A stretch of DNA of 26,033 nt from assembly GCA_946480245.1 (NCBI GenBank), contig CAMLIZ010000055.1, forward strand, positions 1 to 26,033. Reading direction: 5' to 3'. The notes beneath the pieces were generated by a model. It saw only the letters and a list, made by a program, of their open reading frames with translations, did not search any database and had not been told where the DNA came from. This DNA is from an uncultured Pseudomonadota bacterium (GTDB lineage Bacteria; Pseudomonadota; Gammaproteobacteria; Burkholderiales; Burkholderiaceae). Positions 25,164 to 26,033 of the stretch are shown piece by piece; position 1 is the stretch's first letter; each line of letters begins with the position of its first letter. The translations under genes were made by a program, and so were the position numbers.

Positions 25164-26033
25164 GCTCGCCGCTGGGGCAACACGCCGGCGCTGAACCCGC
25201 GCGCATCGCGCCGGGTGAGGTGGCGCTGCTCGCGTCGGTGTTCGTCGTCGCGGCCTGCGGCCTGGTGTACGAGCTGGCGGCCGGCGCGCTCGCCAGCTAC
25301 CTGCTCGGGGATTCGGTGCTGCAGTTCTCCACCGTGATCGGCGGCTACCTGTTCGCGATGGGGCTGGGTTCGTGGCTGTCGCGCTTCGTCGAGCGCCAGC
25401 TGGTGGCGCAGTTCCTGCGCATCGAGCTGCTGGTGGGGCTGGTCGGCGGCCTGATGCCGGCGGCATTGTTCGTGGCGCACAGCCTGCTGCCGGCCACCGC
25501 GCTGGCGCCGTTTCGCGTGCTGCTGTACGGGCTGGTGATGCTGGTCGGCGCACTGGTGGGGCTGGAGATCCCGCTGGTCATGCGCATCCTCAAGCGACAC
25601 TTCCGCGAGCGCTATGCGCTGCGCGAGCTGGTGTCGCAGGTGCTCACCTTCGACTACCTCGGCGCGCTCGTCGTGGCGGTGGCGTTCCCGTTGCTGCTGG
25701 TGCCGCACCTGGGGCTGGTGCGCACGGGCGTGTTCTTCGGCTTGCTGAACGCGCTGGTGGCGGTGTGGGCGCTGGTGCTGTTCCGCGCCGAGCTGCGGCG
25801 CTGGCGCGCGCAGGCGCTGGCCTGCGCGGGCGTGCTGCTGGTGCTGGCCGCGGCCATGGTGGGCGGCGAGCCGCTCACCACCTGGGCCGAAGACCGCTTC
25901 TACGGCGACCACGTGATCCTGCGCGAGTCCAGCCCGTACCAGCGCGTGATCGTCACCTCGGGCCCGGCCGGCGTGCGGCTGTTCCTCAACGGCAACCTGC
26001 AGTTCCACTCGCGCGACGAGTACCGCTATCACG
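25160..26033 (+). CDS. Membrane-anchored spermidine-synthase-like protein (polyamine aminopropyltransferase family), 3' end outside window
   Basis: An open frame runs from GTG 25160 to the right edge without a stop, about 291 codons. After a short polar N-terminus come about seven hydrophobic helices (roughly 20-240), including CGLVYELAAGALASYLLGDSV and the conserved VGLEIPLVMRIL. A soluble part then begins with the aminopropyltransferase strand pattern (SPYQRVIVT, LFLNGNLQFHSRDEYRYH). That last segment is the substrate-loop signature of SpeE-type enzymes, which transfer aminopropyl from decarboxylated S-adenosylmethionine. The methyl-donor binding half lies beyond the window, so activity cannot be judged. 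Fusion to a membrane domain is known in bacterial SpeE relatives of about 500 residues. The GTGA overlap with DUF350 puts it firmly in this operon. Confidence 0.88.
   Translation, partial: MSSPLGQHAGAEPARIAPGEVALLASVFVVAACGLVYELAAGALASYLLGDSVLQFSTVIGGYLFAMGLGSWLSRFVERQLVAQFLRIELLVGLVGGLMPAALFVAHSLLPATALAPFRVLLYGLVMLVGALVGLEIPLVMRILKRHFRERYALRELVSQVLTFDYLGALVVAVAFPLLLVPHLGLVRTGVFFGLLNALVAVWALVLFRAELRRWRAQALACAGVLLVLAAAMVGGEPLTTWAEDRFYGDHVILRESSPYQRVIVTSGPAGVRLFLNGNLQFHSRDEYRYH

Overview
The window is GC-rich, densely coded chromosomal DNA from a beta-proteobacterium, most likely a Burkholderiales member of the Rubrivivax/Leptothrix/Methylibium kind. This is inferred from codon use, the protein families present and the yhdP-nitrilase and glnE neighbourhoods, not from any marker gene. 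I see no rRNA, tRNA, CRISPR array, insertion sequence or phage gene. No gene-free stretch exceeds 300 bases; the longest gaps are about 120 to 195 bases.

Layout. (1) Positions 3-884, plus strand: the 3' part of a ferritin-like di-iron protein gene, then a Gdx/SugE-type small multidrug resistance exporter. (2) 901-3092, minus strand: a YtrA-type GntR repressor, an ABC ATPase and an ABC-2 type permease in one tight operon, with a candidate promoter and a GGTG-N16-CACC operator in front. (3) 3226-6711, minus strand: a large beta-propeller/Y_Y_Y/PAS sensor histidine kinase with no response regulator in view, bracketed by a 28-nt near-identical direct repeat whose other copy is the 3' end of the next gene. 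(4) 6876-11836, minus strand: glnE, a rhombosortase-like intramembrane protease, an EamA-type transporter and a glutathione S-transferase. The first three are joined by 3- to 4-nt start/stop overlaps, and the GST follows after 28 nt.

(5) 11957-16870, plus strand: a YhdP-type AsmA-like envelope protein followed by a nitrilase-family amidase. (6) 16906-21004, plus strand: a FrcBCA-like sugar ABC importer with a ROK-family regulator as last gene, preceded by a 25-nt imperfect palindrome overlapping a plausible promoter. (7) 21001-22206, minus strand: a UbiH/UbiF-family flavin monooxygenase whose stop codon interlocks with that of the ROK gene. (8) 22264-26033, plus strand: an SPFH/SHOCT protein, a double zinc-ribbon DUF4178 membrane protein, a tiny DUF350 membrane protein and, cut by the window end, a membrane-anchored spermidine-synthase-like protein.

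How the genes work together. Regions 2 and 6 look like self-contained transporter-plus-regulator units with visible operators. Region 4 links nitrogen control (glnE) by translational coupling to an unrelated membrane protease and transporter. Region 8 is the most interesting: its families recur together and resemble membrane-stress (PspA-type) neighbourhoods, but the biochemical output of the set is not established as far as I know. It probably continues past the right edge.
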